DNA of 21,922 nt, from positions 1-21,922 of the forward strand of contig CANPNQ010000001.1 in the NCBI GenBank assembly GCA_947575425.1, read 5' to 3'. The position numbers and the translations under genes are program-made. Shown here piece by piece: positions 14,013 through 21,922 of the stretch (its first letter is position 1; the number at the start of each line of letters is the position of its first letter). The notes beneath the pieces are model-generated. The model saw only the letters and a list, made by a program, of their open reading frames with translations. It did no database searches and was not told the origin of the DNA. This DNA is from an uncultured Erysipelotrichaceae bacterium (GTDB taxonomy: Bacteria > Bacillota_I > Bacilli_A > Erysipelotrichales > Erysipelotrichaceae).

Positions 14013-16103
14013 ATGGAAATGAAGCATCCTTTTGATGAATTTGGGATTCATTTATTTGATGAGCGGGTAATGAAAGAGCGTCTTCCTCATCCTGTCTATG
14101 TGAAATGGAAAACAGCGACAAGAAAAGAAGATGCTTTGGATCGGGTCACTGCGGATGCGATCGCTCATGCGATGAAAACATGGGCGATGGAACAGGGCGC
14201 CACCCACTTTACTCATTGGTTTCAGCCGATGACCGGGTCCACTGCCGAAAAGCATGACAGTTTTATTGAACCGGGGGAATATGGACAGCCCATTTCCCGC
14301 TTCAGCGGTAAAAGTCTGATTAAGGGAGAAGGAGATGCATCCAGTTTTCCCAGCGGCGGTTTGCGAGCAACCTTTGAAGCGCGGGGATACACCTATTGGG
14401 ATTGTACCTCTCCGGCCTTTTTAAGAGATAATGTACTTTGTATTCCCACGATTTTTGTCTCCTATAACGGTGAGACACTGGATAAAAAAGCACCGTTGTT
14501 GAAATCCATTGAAGCCTTATCCAAACAGGCGACAAGAATCGTCAATGCGTTTAAGGAAAAGGATATCAAGCAGGTGATGCCGATGGTTGGCTTAGAACAG
14601 GAATATTTCCTTGTCGATAAAGAGCTGTATCGCAGACGGATGGATTTGATGCATGCGGGAAGAACGCTGTTTGGACAAATGTCAGCCAAAGGGGATGGCA
14701 TCTCCAAGCATTACTTCGGATCTATTCCCACGCGTGTCAATGCCTTCATGCAGGATGTGGATCTGGAGCTATGGAAGCTTGGCATCTATGTCAAAACAGA
14801 GCATAATGAAGCGGCTCCCTGCCAGTTTGAGATCGCTCCGCTCTATGCGGATGCCAATATTGCAGTGGATCAAAATCAAATCATTATGGATACGTTAAAG
14901 AAATATGCCGATAAGCACAACCTTGCCTGTCTGTTAAATGAAAAGCCCTTTGACCATGTGAATGGCAGCGGAAAACATAACAATTGGTCACTCGTCAGCG
15001 ATGATGGACAGAATTTGTTGGAGCCGGGAGATCGTCCGCACGAAAATATCCGTTTCTTATTGTTTGTATGCGCCATGATACAGGCGGTCGATACCTATCC
15101 CGAATTGCTTCGCATGGCGAGCTCCTGTTATGGCAATGATTATCGCTTGGGTGCGGATGAAGCGCCTCCCGCTATTATCAGCATCTGCATGGGTTCTTAT
15201 TTAGAGGAGATATTGGAGCGTTTGGAAAAGGGAGATGAACTGGACATCAAGGTCAGCGATAAACCATTTGCGATCGGAAATCTTGCCTATGTGCCGAAAG
15301 ATACCAGTGATCGCAACCGTACCTCTCCTTTTGCCTTTACCGGAAATAAGTTTGAATTTCGCATGGTTGGTTCTTCTCGCTCCGCGGCTACCACCAACAT
15401 CGTATTAAATACCATCGCTGCGGACACCTTACGAATGATAGCCGATGAATTATCGGGACTGAAATACATCGAAGATATCCGCAAAAAAGCCTTATGTATC
15501 TGTCAGCGCATCTTAAAGGAACACAAGCGCATCCTGTTTTCCAAGGATGGGTACAGCGAAGATTGGATCAAAGAAGCTAAAAGACGCGGACTTCCCAATA
15601 TTCGCAGCTACGTGGATTCCATTGATTCCCTGATTGAAGAAAAAGCAGTTGCGCTGTTTGAGCGAAACAATGTCTATCATCGCAATGAGCTATTGGCAAG
15701 AACCAATATCCTCTATGATGAAGTGGTAAAAAATATCAAAACAGAGACAATGGTTTTATTAGATCAATCAAAAAAAATGATCTTGCCTGCTTTGGTCAAA
15801 GAGATCAAATTTTACACTGATGCCCGTAATTCCCTCCAACAGTCCAATGCCTTCTATGATCGCAAGATCAACCATCTCTGTGACTTGTTGCAACAGCTGG
15901 ATGAGCGCTACCATGCATGTAAAGATGCCTTTTATAAGCGTAGGAATTGTAAGAGTCATAAAGAAAAGGCGTTGTATATGAATGAAACACTCGTTCCCTT
16001 AATGAAGGAACTGCGTGAAGTATTGGATGACATTGAGGAAAGCATATCTGCACAACACTATCCACTGCCCACCTATGAACAGCTGTTTACTTCATTGACT
16101 TGA
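14013..16103 (+). CDS. glnN: Glutamine synthetase type III
   Basis: 696 residues, the long form typical of GSIII (type I is about 450). Active-site blocks: GLEQEYF (193-199), NEAAPCQFEIAP (265-276), NGSGKHNNWS (317-326) and RNRTSPFAFTGNKFEFR (about 434-450). The GSIII-specific N-terminal region (FDEFGIHLFDERVMKERLP) and the long helical C-terminus are present. It makes glutamine from glutamate, ammonia and ATP in the cytoplasm, as large oligomers. GGAGGTAGTATT precedes the ATG. It stands alone between an intergenic region with palindromes and a terminator. No GlnR or PII gene is adjacent. Confidence 0.97.
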   Translation: MEMKHPFDEFGIHLFDERVMKERLPHPVYVKWKTATRKEDALDRVTADAIAHAMKTWAMEQGATHFTHWFQPMTGSTAEKHDSFIEPGEYGQPISRFSGKSLIKGEGDASSFPSGGLRATFEARGYTYWDCTSPAFLRDNVLCIPTIFVSYNGETLDKKAPLLKSIEALSKQATRIVNAFKEKDIKQVMPMVGLEQEYFLVDKELYRRRMDLMHAGRTLFGQMSAKGDGISKHYFGSIPTRVNAFMQDVDLELWKLGIYVKTEHNEAAPCQFEIAPLYADANIAVDQNQIIMDTLKKYADKHNLACLLNEKPFDHVNGSGKHNNWSLVSDDGQNLLEPGDRPHENIRFLLFVCAMIQAVDTYPELLRMASSCYGNDYRLGADEAPPAIISICMGSYLEEILERLEKGDELDIKVSDKPFAIGNLAYVPKDTSDRNRTSPFAFTGNKFEFRMVGSSRSAATTNIVLNTIAADTLRMIADELSGLKYIEDIRKKALCICQRILKEHKRILFSKDGYSEDWIKEAKRRGLPNIRSYVDSIDSLIEEKAVALFERNNVYHRNELLARTNILYDEVVKNIKTETMVLLDQSKKMILPALVKEIKFYTDARNSLQQSNAFYDRKINHLCDLLQQLDERYHACKDAFYKRRNCKSHKEKALYMNETLVPLMKELREVLDDIEESISAQHYPLPTYEQLFTSLT

Positions 16104-16116
16104 TGGATAAACGTGC

Positions 16117-16144
16117 AAAACGCCTATATACACAGGCGTTTTTT
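16117..16144 (+). terminator. Intrinsic terminator of the glutamine synthetase gene
   Basis: AAAACGCCT (16117-16125) pairs with AGGCGTTTT (16134-16142) around an 8-base loop, and the T-run continues to 16144. It starts 14 bases after the stop codon. Confidence 0.9.
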
Positions 16145-16284
16145 GATGCGCATCACGATCCATCGATCGATAGAAAATCACTCCTTTGCGCTTTTTAAGA
16201 AGACGGCAAATCAGCACCACGCGAGCATCTATTCTCCCTTTCCTTCCCCTTACAAAAATGATAGAATCTTTCCTTTTTCCTTTC

Positions 16285-16313
16285 TTGTATCAAAGAAAGA
16301 ATTATACTATAAT
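16285..16313 (+). promoter_or_regulatory. Promoter of the TetR-family gene
   Basis: TTGTAT (16285-16290), a 17-base spacer and a perfect TATAAT (16308-16313), ending 33 bases before the start codon. No palindromic TetR operator was recognised around it. Confidence 0.8.
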
Positions 16314-16346
16314 ATCAACAATCTACAATAGAAAGGCAGATGAATT

Positions 16347-16928
16347 ATGTCCGCAACTACCACCAAACAAGCACTGGCGGCATCCCTCAAGCAAATGCTC
16401 AAAAAGAAACCGTTGGATAAGATTACCATTAGGGATATCTGTGAAGGCTGTGATGTAAACCGTCAAACCTTTTACTATCATTTTCAAGATATTTATGATC
16501 TGATTGAATGGATCTACACCAATGCGGAATACAGTATTTTGCGAAGTCGCAGGTTTGAGACTTGGCAGGAAGGGATGGCGGAAATTTTTGCCTATGCATT
16601 ACAGGAAAAGGAATTTGTGAGCAGTACTTATCATTCCATCAGCCGGGAGCATTTGGAAAGTTTCCTATATCGAGAAACCTTTCAGCTATTATGTGAGATC
16701 ATCGAGCGCCGTTATGGAGATATCCGCATCAACGAGGAGGATAAGGTATTTTTGGCTGACTTCTACAAATATGCATTCGTCGGTTTTTTATTGGACTGGG
16801 TGCGCAAGGGTATGAAAGAGGATCCTACGATCTTGATTCATAAAATGACACTGGTTCAGGAAAGCAGTTTTACCGATACGCTCCAATATTTTGCGAATGC
16901 CCGCAAGCGTAAGCATGGCTCTGCGTGA
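16347..16928 (+). CDS. TetR/AcrR-family transcriptional regulator
   Basis: 193 residues. The N-terminal DNA-binding domain spans about 5-52 (TKQALAASLKQMLKKKPLDK, then ITIRDICEGCDVNRQTFYYHF). NRQTFYYHF is the recognition helix typical of TetR proteins. The C-terminal ligand and dimer region (about 70-190) is all-helical and resembles the DhaS-like TetR subgroup. No dihydroxyacetone kinase or pump gene is near, so its target lies elsewhere. A modest AAAGG site lies 10 bases before the ATG. The terminator at 17036-17073 follows about 110 bases downstream. Confidence 0.92.
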   Translation: MSATTTKQALAASLKQMLKKKPLDKITIRDICEGCDVNRQTFYYHFQDIYDLIEWIYTNAEYSILRSRRFETWQEGMAEIFAYALQEKEFVSSTYHSISREHLESFLYRETFQLLCEIIERRYGDIRINEEDKVFLADFYKYAFVGFLLDWVRKGMKEDPTILIHKMTLVQESSFTDTLQYFANARKRKHGSA

Positions 16929-17035
16929 TATTCTCCTCAAACTCTTAACGTGGGCAGAAACAAATCAGCGGGAATGAAAATAAGAGCAGATATATGGTAT
17001 CACGCATAATCACCATAAGAGTGCTAAAAACAACG

Positions 17036-17073
17036 AAAAAGGATATCAACTTTGCGCAGGCTGATATCCTTTT
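17036..17073. terminator. Bidirectional terminator between TetR and pyrophosphatase transcripts
   Basis: AAAAGGATATCA (17037-17048) pairs perfectly with TGATATCCTTTT (17062-17073) around a 13-base loop. T-runs follow on both strands, so it can end both converging transcripts. Confidence 0.8.
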
Positions 17074-17081
17074 CTTCATCC

Positions 17082-17284
17082 TCATACGATTGAAATCCTA
17101 TGATGATCCGAGCAAGCTCCCAATTGATTCGCTTCTTCTCTGATCTTCCCCGCAGGCAGCTCCAGCATACCGTTCGTATCACCGCCACCCTCTTTCCATC
17201 TGATCTGAATCAGTATACAGCGTCCTTCCCTTCCTGCTTTGTGATAATCGCCCCTTCACATGGCTTCGCGAATATTTCTTCCAT
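17082..17284 (-). pseudogene. Decayed NUDIX hydrolase gene
   Basis: ATG at 17284, with AAAGAGG five bases upstream, starts MEEIFAKPCEGAIITKQEGK and stops at 17212-17210 after DAVY. The next frame, entered at 17213, continues LIQIRWKEGGGDTNGMLELP, then AGKIRE. These are the strand and loop that precede the NUDIX box in ADP-ribose-pyrophosphatase-like NUDIX proteins. One missing base at the join (VY/LIQ) restores the frame. After AGKIRE the catalytic REUxEExGU half is absent; about 17 unrelated-looking residues follow to a stop at 17084-17082. The product would be inactive. It lies 30 bases behind ppaC and before the shared terminator, so it was probably the second gene of that operon. Confidence 0.75.
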
Positions 17285-17314
17285 TGTAACCTCTTTCTAT
17301 GAATCATCGCTGTT

Positions 17315-18952
17315 TTAATGATTGATCATCGCCCTTGTCAGCATCGGTACAATCTGGTTCTTTCGGGAAAGGATATCCTCCTGCAAGGTGAAAGGATCAT
17401 TCTTTTTCCATGGAAATGCTTCTTTGACGACCTCTTTCCATGCCCCTTCGCCCAAAAACACCGAACCGTTTTCCAAAATACTCGTAAAGGCGACAACAAG
17501 CAGATCGAGATTTCTCTCTTTTACGATCTGTTTCATCTCCTTGCGCAATTCTGCCTCAATTTCCCTTGCCTCATCCAGTTCCAATGCGATGATCTGAGCA
17601 ATCATTACTGGATGATCATCAATCTCAAAGCGCTTGATATCCTGCTCAATCAATTCCCTCATGGATTTCCCTCGTATATTAGAGGTGACCTGAAACAATT
17701 CCTTTGCAAATATATCGATATCCAAATTCGCTACCATCGCAAGTGCGCTGGCAATCCCTTGATCTTTTAAAGTTGCGGTAGGAGAGCGGAATTTCAAGGT
17801 GTCGGAGAGAATTGCGCCCAATAACAGACCTGCCAGTTCCTTAGATATCGGCAGTTGATTCTCCATATACATGCTGGCAATGATCGTTGCGGTACTGCCG
17901 ATGATCTCATTGCGAAAGGAGATCGGACGACTGGTGAAAATGTCACCGATGCGATGATGATCAATGACCTCTAATAATTCAGCGTCTTCAATTCCCTTGA
18001 CCGATTGGGCATATTCGTTATGATCCACAAGAATTACCTTTTTATTATGACTGTTCAGAATATGATAACGGGACACATAGCCATGTACGCGGTTTTCATC
18101 ATCGACGACCGGATAGCTGCGATAGCGTGTTTTCATCATTTTCTTTTCCGCATCCTGTACCAGATCATTCACATTAAATGAAATGAGTTTCTTCTGCATA
18201 ATCAGCTTCACCGGCGGCGCAAAAAACAGATAACGTGAGGTATTCATCGTTCCATGACCGGATAGGATAATCGGACAATGCGCCCGCTTCGCCTGCTCGA
18301 TCACTTCCTCCTCAACACTGTCTGCCCATACGATGATCAAAACACCTGCCCCTTTGCGTATAGCCGCAAGCTGTGCATCCGTATCATCTCCGACCATCAC
18401 AAGACGATCCTTCAAATCATAGTTTTTCAGCCTTGTCTCTGCGATCGCAATAATGCTGACCTTACCGTTAAAGTGCAGCTGCGGATCATCATAGATCAAC
18501 TGTCCGTTGATTGTTTTGGCGATGTAGGAGATCGGCGTTTCCCTCAGCAAGCGAATGGAAAGAGCAGTATCGCCAAGACCGATGGTTGCCAGATCTGACT
18601 TTGTGACCATACCCAATAATTGATTTTTTTGATTGACCACGCCAAGCGAACGTTTGCCTGTCTGATCCATCTGATAAAGAGTTTCATGCATCGTGGCTTC
18701 CGGAGAAATAGTAATCGGCTCATCCATATCGATCTCTGCCAAGGTAGCTCGTGCATCCTCAAACAGCATCGGCTCCTCAAAGCCAAAACGCTGTAATAAA
18801 TACTTTGTTTCATCGTTACATTCACCTAGCCGACAAGGTGTCGCATCCATTCCCTGACGATTTTTTAACTGGGCATAGGCAATCGCCGAAACGATAGAGT
18901 CACTGTCCGGATGCTTATGTCCTGTGATATAAATCATATCGCTTACTTTCAT
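17315..18952 (-). CDS. ppaC: Manganese-dependent inorganic pyrophosphatase with CBS-DRTGG insert
   Basis: 545 residues. The N-terminal DHH part shows GHKHPDSDS (11-19). A regulatory insert follows (about 70-300): CBS motif, DRTGG domain, second CBS motif (MKTRYRSYPVVDDENRVHGY). DHH motifs then resume (ILVDHNEYAQS, EVIDHHRIGD), with the DHHA2 domain at the C-terminus. Family II enzymes hydrolyse pyrophosphate to phosphate with Mn or Co; CBS-DRTGG versions are known to be tuned by adenine nucleotides. AGGAGGATTT precedes the ATG; a second in-frame ATG five codons on is less well placed. A broken NUDIX gene follows in the same transcript. Confidence 0.95.
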   Translation of the reverse strand: MKVSDMIYITGHKHPDSDSIVSAIAYAQLKNRQGMDATPCRLGECNDETKYLLQRFGFEEPMLFEDARATLAEIDMDEPITISPEATMHETLYQMDQTGKRSLGVVNQKNQLLGMVTKSDLATIGLGDTALSIRLLRETPISYIAKTINGQLIYDDPQLHFNGKVSIIAIAETRLKNYDLKDRLVMVGDDTDAQLAAIRKGAGVLIIVWADSVEEEVIEQAKRAHCPIILSGHGTMNTSRYLFFAPPVKLIMQKKLISFNVNDLVQDAEKKMMKTRYRSYPVVDDENRVHGYVSRYHILNSHNKKVILVDHNEYAQSVKGIEDAELLEVIDHHRIGDIFTSRPISFRNEIIGSTATIIASMYMENQLPISKELAGLLLGAILSDTLKFRSPTATLKDQGIASALAMVANLDIDIFAKELFQVTSNIRGKSMRELIEQDIKRFEIDDHPVMIAQIIALELDEAREIEAELRKEMKQIVKERNLDLLVVAFTSILENGSVFLGEGAWKEVVKEAFPWKKNDPFTLQEDILSRKNQIVPMLTRAMINH

Positions 18953-18998
18953 AAATCCTCCTGTATGATATTCCTATCAAGTGTGTCTTGTTTTTTTT

Positions 18999-19007
18999 AT
19001 TATACCA
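18999..19007 (-). promoter_or_regulatory. Extended -10 promoter of the pyrophosphatase gene
   Basis: Minus-strand TGGTATAAT, about 47 bases upstream of the start codon, followed by a run of eight A. No clear -35 is present. Confidence 0.6.
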
Positions 19008-19146
19008 TGAAAGACAGGATCTTTGTATCGAAAAAGCAGAGATCCAATCCATATGTCTAATGTCCTCCAGCAAAATGAGACCTATCCTCATGTGCATTAT
19101 TTTTTAATTTGATGTCTTATGTAATGATACAACGGTAAGCACAGCA

Positions 19147-19254
19147 TTCACCCATGCTTCACCCCATGTTCACACAATGATCACAAATCCAAAAATCGCC
19201 CTCGTTTTCACATAATTTTGAGCTATTCTCGCCTTTATTTTTGATGATTTCACA
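19147..19254 (+). repeat. Phased TTCAC direct-repeat array upstream of htrA
   Basis: TTCAC begins at 19147, 19158 and 19169, and ATCAC at 19180: four units with an exact 11-base period (TTCACCCATGC, TTCACCCCATG, TTCACACAATG, ATCACAAATCC). Two more lie downstream, TTTTCACA at 19205-19212 and ATTTCACA at 19247-19254. About one helical turn per unit puts all copies on one DNA face, as for cooperative response-regulator binding. TTTTCACA is the octamer reported upstream of B. subtilis htrA/htrB (CssRS regulon). The rest of 19008-19146 shows nothing recognisable. Confidence 0.65.
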
Positions 19255-19287
19255 TCATATTTGCATTTTTCTGCGGGAAACTAAAAC

Positions 19288-19293
19288 TATAAT
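19288..19293 (+). promoter_or_regulatory. Probable -10 element of htrA
   Basis: A perfect TATAAT lies 28 bases before the htrA start codon. No good -35 lies at 16-18 bases (TTGCAT is 21 bases away), which suits a promoter needing an activator at the upstream repeats. Confidence 0.5.
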
Positions 19294-19321
19294 TATAACT
19301 GACTTTAAGGAGGACCAACAA

Positions 19322-20695
19322 ATGGAACACAAAGAAAACAATTCATCACTCGAGCAAGCGATGCAGCAAAATACACAGGAAGAGCCTATTTCTTCCAAGG
19401 AAACCGGATTTATTTTGATTTCCAAAGAGGAAGAAGCGCAGGAAAAGGACCTATTGCCTTCTTCCATACTTCCAAACCAGCACACACAGGAAGCACAGCA
19501 GCCACACAGCGATGAATTCCCCCATAGGGAAAACGAACCGATCATGAATGACTTTCTCCCTCATCATCAGAAAATGGAGAAAAAACAAGCATCCAAACAA
19601 GCAAATCGCTTCAAAACACCATTGCTTATGGCAGGATGCCTGATGCTGGGAGGAGTCGGCGGCTTTGGCGGCTTTTTACTGGCAGATCAAATGCTGGGAA
19701 ATAATCGTACTGCGGTCATCTATCAAAGCGTAACCCGCAGTGATCAAGAGGGGAATGAGATCACCAATATGTCGATCAAGGATGTGGTCGCAAACACCGA
19801 ACAAAGCGTGGTAGAGATCACAACAGAATCTGCGGCCAATGACAGCTATTTCCAACAGATGATCACCACTGGCGCAGGAAGCGGCGTCATCATATCCAAG
19901 GATGGTTATATCGTTACCAACAATCACGTGATTGATGGCGCAAATAAAATCACAGTTCGCACCAAGGATGGCAATGAATATGATGCCACATTGATCGGCA
20001 AGGATTCGATCAGTGATCTTGCGGTAATCAAGATAAATGCTCTCAACTTAACTCCTGCATTATTGGGAACATCCTCCGATTTGAGTGTCGGGGATGAAGC
20101 GATCGCCATCGGCAATCCGCTCGGCGAGCTGGGAGGAACCGTTACCCGCGGCATTATCAGTGCGCTGGATCGTGAAATCACCATTGACGGTCAAAGCATG
20201 ACGCTATTACAGACAGATACAGCGATCAATAAAGGAAACAGCGGCGGGGGTCTGTTTAATACCAATGGAGAGCTGATCGGCATCGTCAATGCAAAATCCT
20301 CAGGCACTTCAGTTGAAGGTCTTGGCTTTGCGATTCCGATTGATACTGCCAAACCGATCATTGAATCGCTCATCTCCAGCGGATATGTCACAGGAAGACC
20401 ACAATTAGGAGTATCTATGGTAAATATCAGTGATGAAATGAGCGCATTTCAGGCCGGTGTGGATCAATTAGGTGTATATATTGCCAAGATTGGCAATGAC
20501 TCCGCAGCTCAGGAAGCCGGCTTTGAAGTACGGGATCGCATCATCTCCGTAGATGGCAAAGAGATCTCCAGCTCCTCCGATGTCGCCAAGATCATCGCTG
20601 AGAAAAGCGTCGGTGATTCCATCACGGTTGTGGTAGAGCGAGATCGCAAGCAGATCACTCTGAAAGCTACACTGAAAGAAGCTGGACAACAGTAA
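19322..20695 (+). CDS. htrA: HtrA/DegP-like membrane-anchored serine protease
   Basis: 457 residues. The first ~97 are cytoplasmic, Gln/Glu/His-rich and low-complexity. One membrane helix follows (about 100-121, PLLMAGCLMLGGVGGFGGFLL), then an external trypsin-like domain with the triad His202 (TNNHVIDGA), Asp232 (SDLAVIKI) and Ser307 (KGNSGGGLFN). One PDZ domain spans about 365-452 (QLGVSMVNI to VVERDRKQITLK). It degrades or refolds misfolded exported proteins. AAGGAGGA seven bases before the ATG sets the start; the frame is open upstream to 19241 without a site. A repeat array upstream suggests stress-responsive control. Confidence 0.95.
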   Translation: MEHKENNSSLEQAMQQNTQEEPISSKETGFILISKEEEAQEKDLLPSSILPNQHTQEAQQPHSDEFPHRENEPIMNDFLPHHQKMEKKQASKQANRFKTPLLMAGCLMLGGVGGFGGFLLADQMLGNNRTAVIYQSVTRSDQEGNEITNMSIKDVVANTEQSVVEITTESAANDSYFQQMITTGAGSGVIISKDGYIVTNNHVIDGANKITVRTKDGNEYDATLIGKDSISDLAVIKINALNLTPALLGTSSDLSVGDEAIAIGNPLGELGGTVTRGIISALDREITIDGQSMTLLQTDTAINKGNSGGGLFNTNGELIGIVNAKSSGTSVEGLGFAIPIDTAKPIIESLISSGYVTGRPQLGVSMVNISDEMSAFQAGVDQLGVYIAKIGNDSAAQEAGFEVRDRIISVDGKEISSSSDVAKIIAEKSVGDSITVVVERDRKQITLKATLKEAGQQ

Positions 20696-20768
20696 CAGCT
20701 GGTAGTAGCCAAAAACAAGAATTCAATCATTTTATAAGCGAATAGCTACCATTCACTTTTCTTCTCTC

Positions 20769-20820
20769 AAACAAGGGATGATTGCTTCCATTTCAGGATC
20801 ACTATCATCCCTTGTTTTTC
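20769..20820 (+). terminator. Intrinsic terminator of htrA
   Basis: AAACAAGGGATGAT (20769-20782) pairs perfectly with ATCATCCCTTGTTT (20804-20817), a 14-bp stem with a 21-base loop, followed by T-rich sequence. Confidence 0.85.
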
Positions 20821-20860
20821 TTTTTGTCCGCAGTTTCATATGTATTCCCTCTTTCTTTCG

Positions 20861-20869
20861 TGGTATACT
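20861..20869 (+). promoter_or_regulatory. Extended -10 promoter of ldh
   Basis: TGGTATACT, 24 bases before the start codon, with the strong AGGAGGA ribosome site in between. The -35 region is poor. Confidence 0.6.
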
Positions 20870-20893
20870 AAAGAAAAAAAGGAGGAATGCATT

Positions 20894-21853
20894 ATGAAAC
20901 AAAGCAGTGATACACGCAAACTGGTATTGGTGGGGACAGGGTTTGTTGGTATGAGCTTTGCCTATTCTTTATTGACAACCCCCATTGTGGATGAACTCGT
21001 GTTGATCGACATCGATTATGAAAAAACCGTTGGTGAGGAAATGGACCTCTCTCATGGCTTGCCCTATGCCCCAAGCAAGATGAAAATCAAAGCAGGAAGC
21101 TATGCGGATTGTAAGGATGCCGACATTGTCGTTGTCACGGCGGGAGCGGCACAAAAGCCAGATCAAACCCGTTTGGAGCTGACTGTCGTCAACGCCAAAA
21201 TCATGAAAGGCATCGCCGAACAGATCAAAGAGAGCGGCTTTGATGGCATTTTGATCATCGCCAGCAACCCTGTAGACATCATGAGCTATGTCGCATGGAA
21301 AGTAACAGGTTTGCCAAAAGAGAAGGTCATTGGTAGCGGCACTCTGTTAGATACCGCACGACTGCGCTATTTGATGAGTGAATACCTCGATATTTCCTCC
21401 AGCAACATTCATGCCTATATCATGGGTGAACACGGTGATTCCAGCTTCGTCCCATGGACCAACTGTTTTGTCGGCTGTAAATCCATGCTTACCTATATGG
21501 ATGAAAAAGGCAAGGATATGAATGATCTGTTGGATATCTATAAACAGGTACAACAGGCTGCCTATGAAATCATCAATCGCAAGAAAGCGACCTACTATGG
21601 CATCGGCTTATCCTTAAATCATCTGGTCCATATGATACTAAATGATACTCGTACCATTTTAACCCTATCTGTTTACCAAAATAATGAGTATGGAAACAGC
21701 GATCTGTATATTGGCGTTCCAGCCATCGTCAGTCGTGAAGGGGTGCAGGAAATCATCAAACTGCCGCTCAACGAAGTGGACCAACAGAAGTTTGATCAAA
21801 GCTGTACGACACTGAAGCAGATCATCCATGACAGCATTGATCAATTATTATAA
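20894..21853 (+). CDS. ldh: L-lactate dehydrogenase
   Basis: 319 residues. Rossmann motif GTGFVG (14-19) and acidic residues for NAD binding at LVLIDIDYE (36-43). Gln87 lies in the AAQKPDQTR loop, where malate dehydrogenases have Arg, which points to lactate. Arg93, SNPVD (124-128), GSGTLLDTARLR (147-158) and catalytic His180 in GEHGDS are present. It converts pyruvate and NADH to L-lactate at the end of fermentation. A related L-2-hydroxyisocaproate dehydrogenase is the main alternative. AGGAGGAATGCATT precedes the ATG; the upstream in-frame extension to 20840 overlaps the promoter and is rejected. Confidence 0.92.
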   Translation: MKQSSDTRKLVLVGTGFVGMSFAYSLLTTPIVDELVLIDIDYEKTVGEEMDLSHGLPYAPSKMKIKAGSYADCKDADIVVVTAGAAQKPDQTRLELTVVNAKIMKGIAEQIKESGFDGILIIASNPVDIMSYVAWKVTGLPKEKVIGSGTLLDTARLRYLMSEYLDISSSNIHAYIMGEHGDSSFVPWTNCFVGCKSMLTYMDEKGKDMNDLLDIYKQVQQAAYEIINRKKATYYGIGLSLNHLVHMILNDTRTILTLSVYQNNEYGNSDLYIGVPAIVSREGVQEIIKLPLNEVDQQKFDQSCTTLKQIIHDSIDQLL

Positions 21854-21887
21854 AGATCATAGCGAATGATAAAGCGAATTCTCATAG

Positions 21888-21922
21888 AAAAACAGCGACC
21901 ATATATTCAGCCGCTGTTTTTC
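21888..21922 (+). terminator. Intrinsic terminator of ldh, at the window edge
   Basis: AAAAACAGCG (21888-21897) pairs with CGCTGTTTTT (21912-21921), a perfect 10-bp stem with a 14-base loop. The T-run may continue beyond the window. Confidence 0.8.

Noticed and set aside
1..21922. CRISPR array, insertion sequence, integrase, toxin-antitoxin or phage genes
   Set aside because: No regular spacer repeats, transposase-like frames or such genes were seen. The Cas4-like domain belongs to a helicase fusion, not a CRISPR locus.

Overview
The window looks like a chromosomal stretch of a low-to-moderate GC anaerobic Firmicute. Support comes from AGGAGG-type ribosome sites, feo/rubrerythrin/rubredoxin genes, a type III glutamine synthetase, a CBS-DRTGG family II pyrophosphatase and an HtrA with a cytoplasmic N-terminus. 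An Erysipelotrichaceae-like gut bacterium (Clostridium innocuum relatives) is my best guess; this is inference from gene content, not a database match. I see no rRNA, tRNA, CRISPR array, insertion sequence or phage module.

Layout. 1-1267: the 5' end of a secreted protein (minus) diverges from a MerR-family regulator (plus) whose C-terminus appears frameshifted. 1280-4175: a minus-strand ferrous-iron operon, feoA-feoA-feoB plus a tiny FeoB-associated Cys protein, with a clear promoter, three TTAG-N6-CTAA iron-box-like sites and a terminator. 4304-8518: an RluA-type pseudouridine synthase (minus), a large Cas4-like-nuclease/XPD-DinG-like helicase (plus) and a HAD phosphatase (minus). 8656-9466: a 151-residue protein with 24 cysteines and downstream remnants. 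9552-10670: a membrane-anchored polysaccharide deacetylase and a small membrane protein. 10758-12611: an AT-richer islet with a frameshifted zinc-ribbon gene, a CPBP protease, a DUF3788 gene and fragments. 12730-13679: rubredoxin-like protein and rubrerythrin operon. 14013-16928: type III glutamine synthetase and a TetR regulator. 17036-19007: pyrophosphatase followed by a decayed NUDIX gene. 19147-20820: HtrA protease behind a phased repeat array. 20861-21922: L-lactate dehydrogenase.

Themes. Iron and redox handling (Feo, rubrerythrin, rubredoxin) fits an anaerobe coping with oxygen. Envelope functions (HtrA, deacetylase, CPBP protease, Cys-rich protein) make a second group. Several genes carry small lesions: MerR C-terminus, zinc-ribbon gene, NUDIX gene, a deacetylase whose stop lies past its own terminator, and an open frame continuing past the stop of the Cys-rich gene. 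They are either real gene decay or consensus indels in the assembly.

The strongest candidate for undescribed regulation is the helically phased TTCAC array upstream of htrA. No complete novel multigene system is evident.
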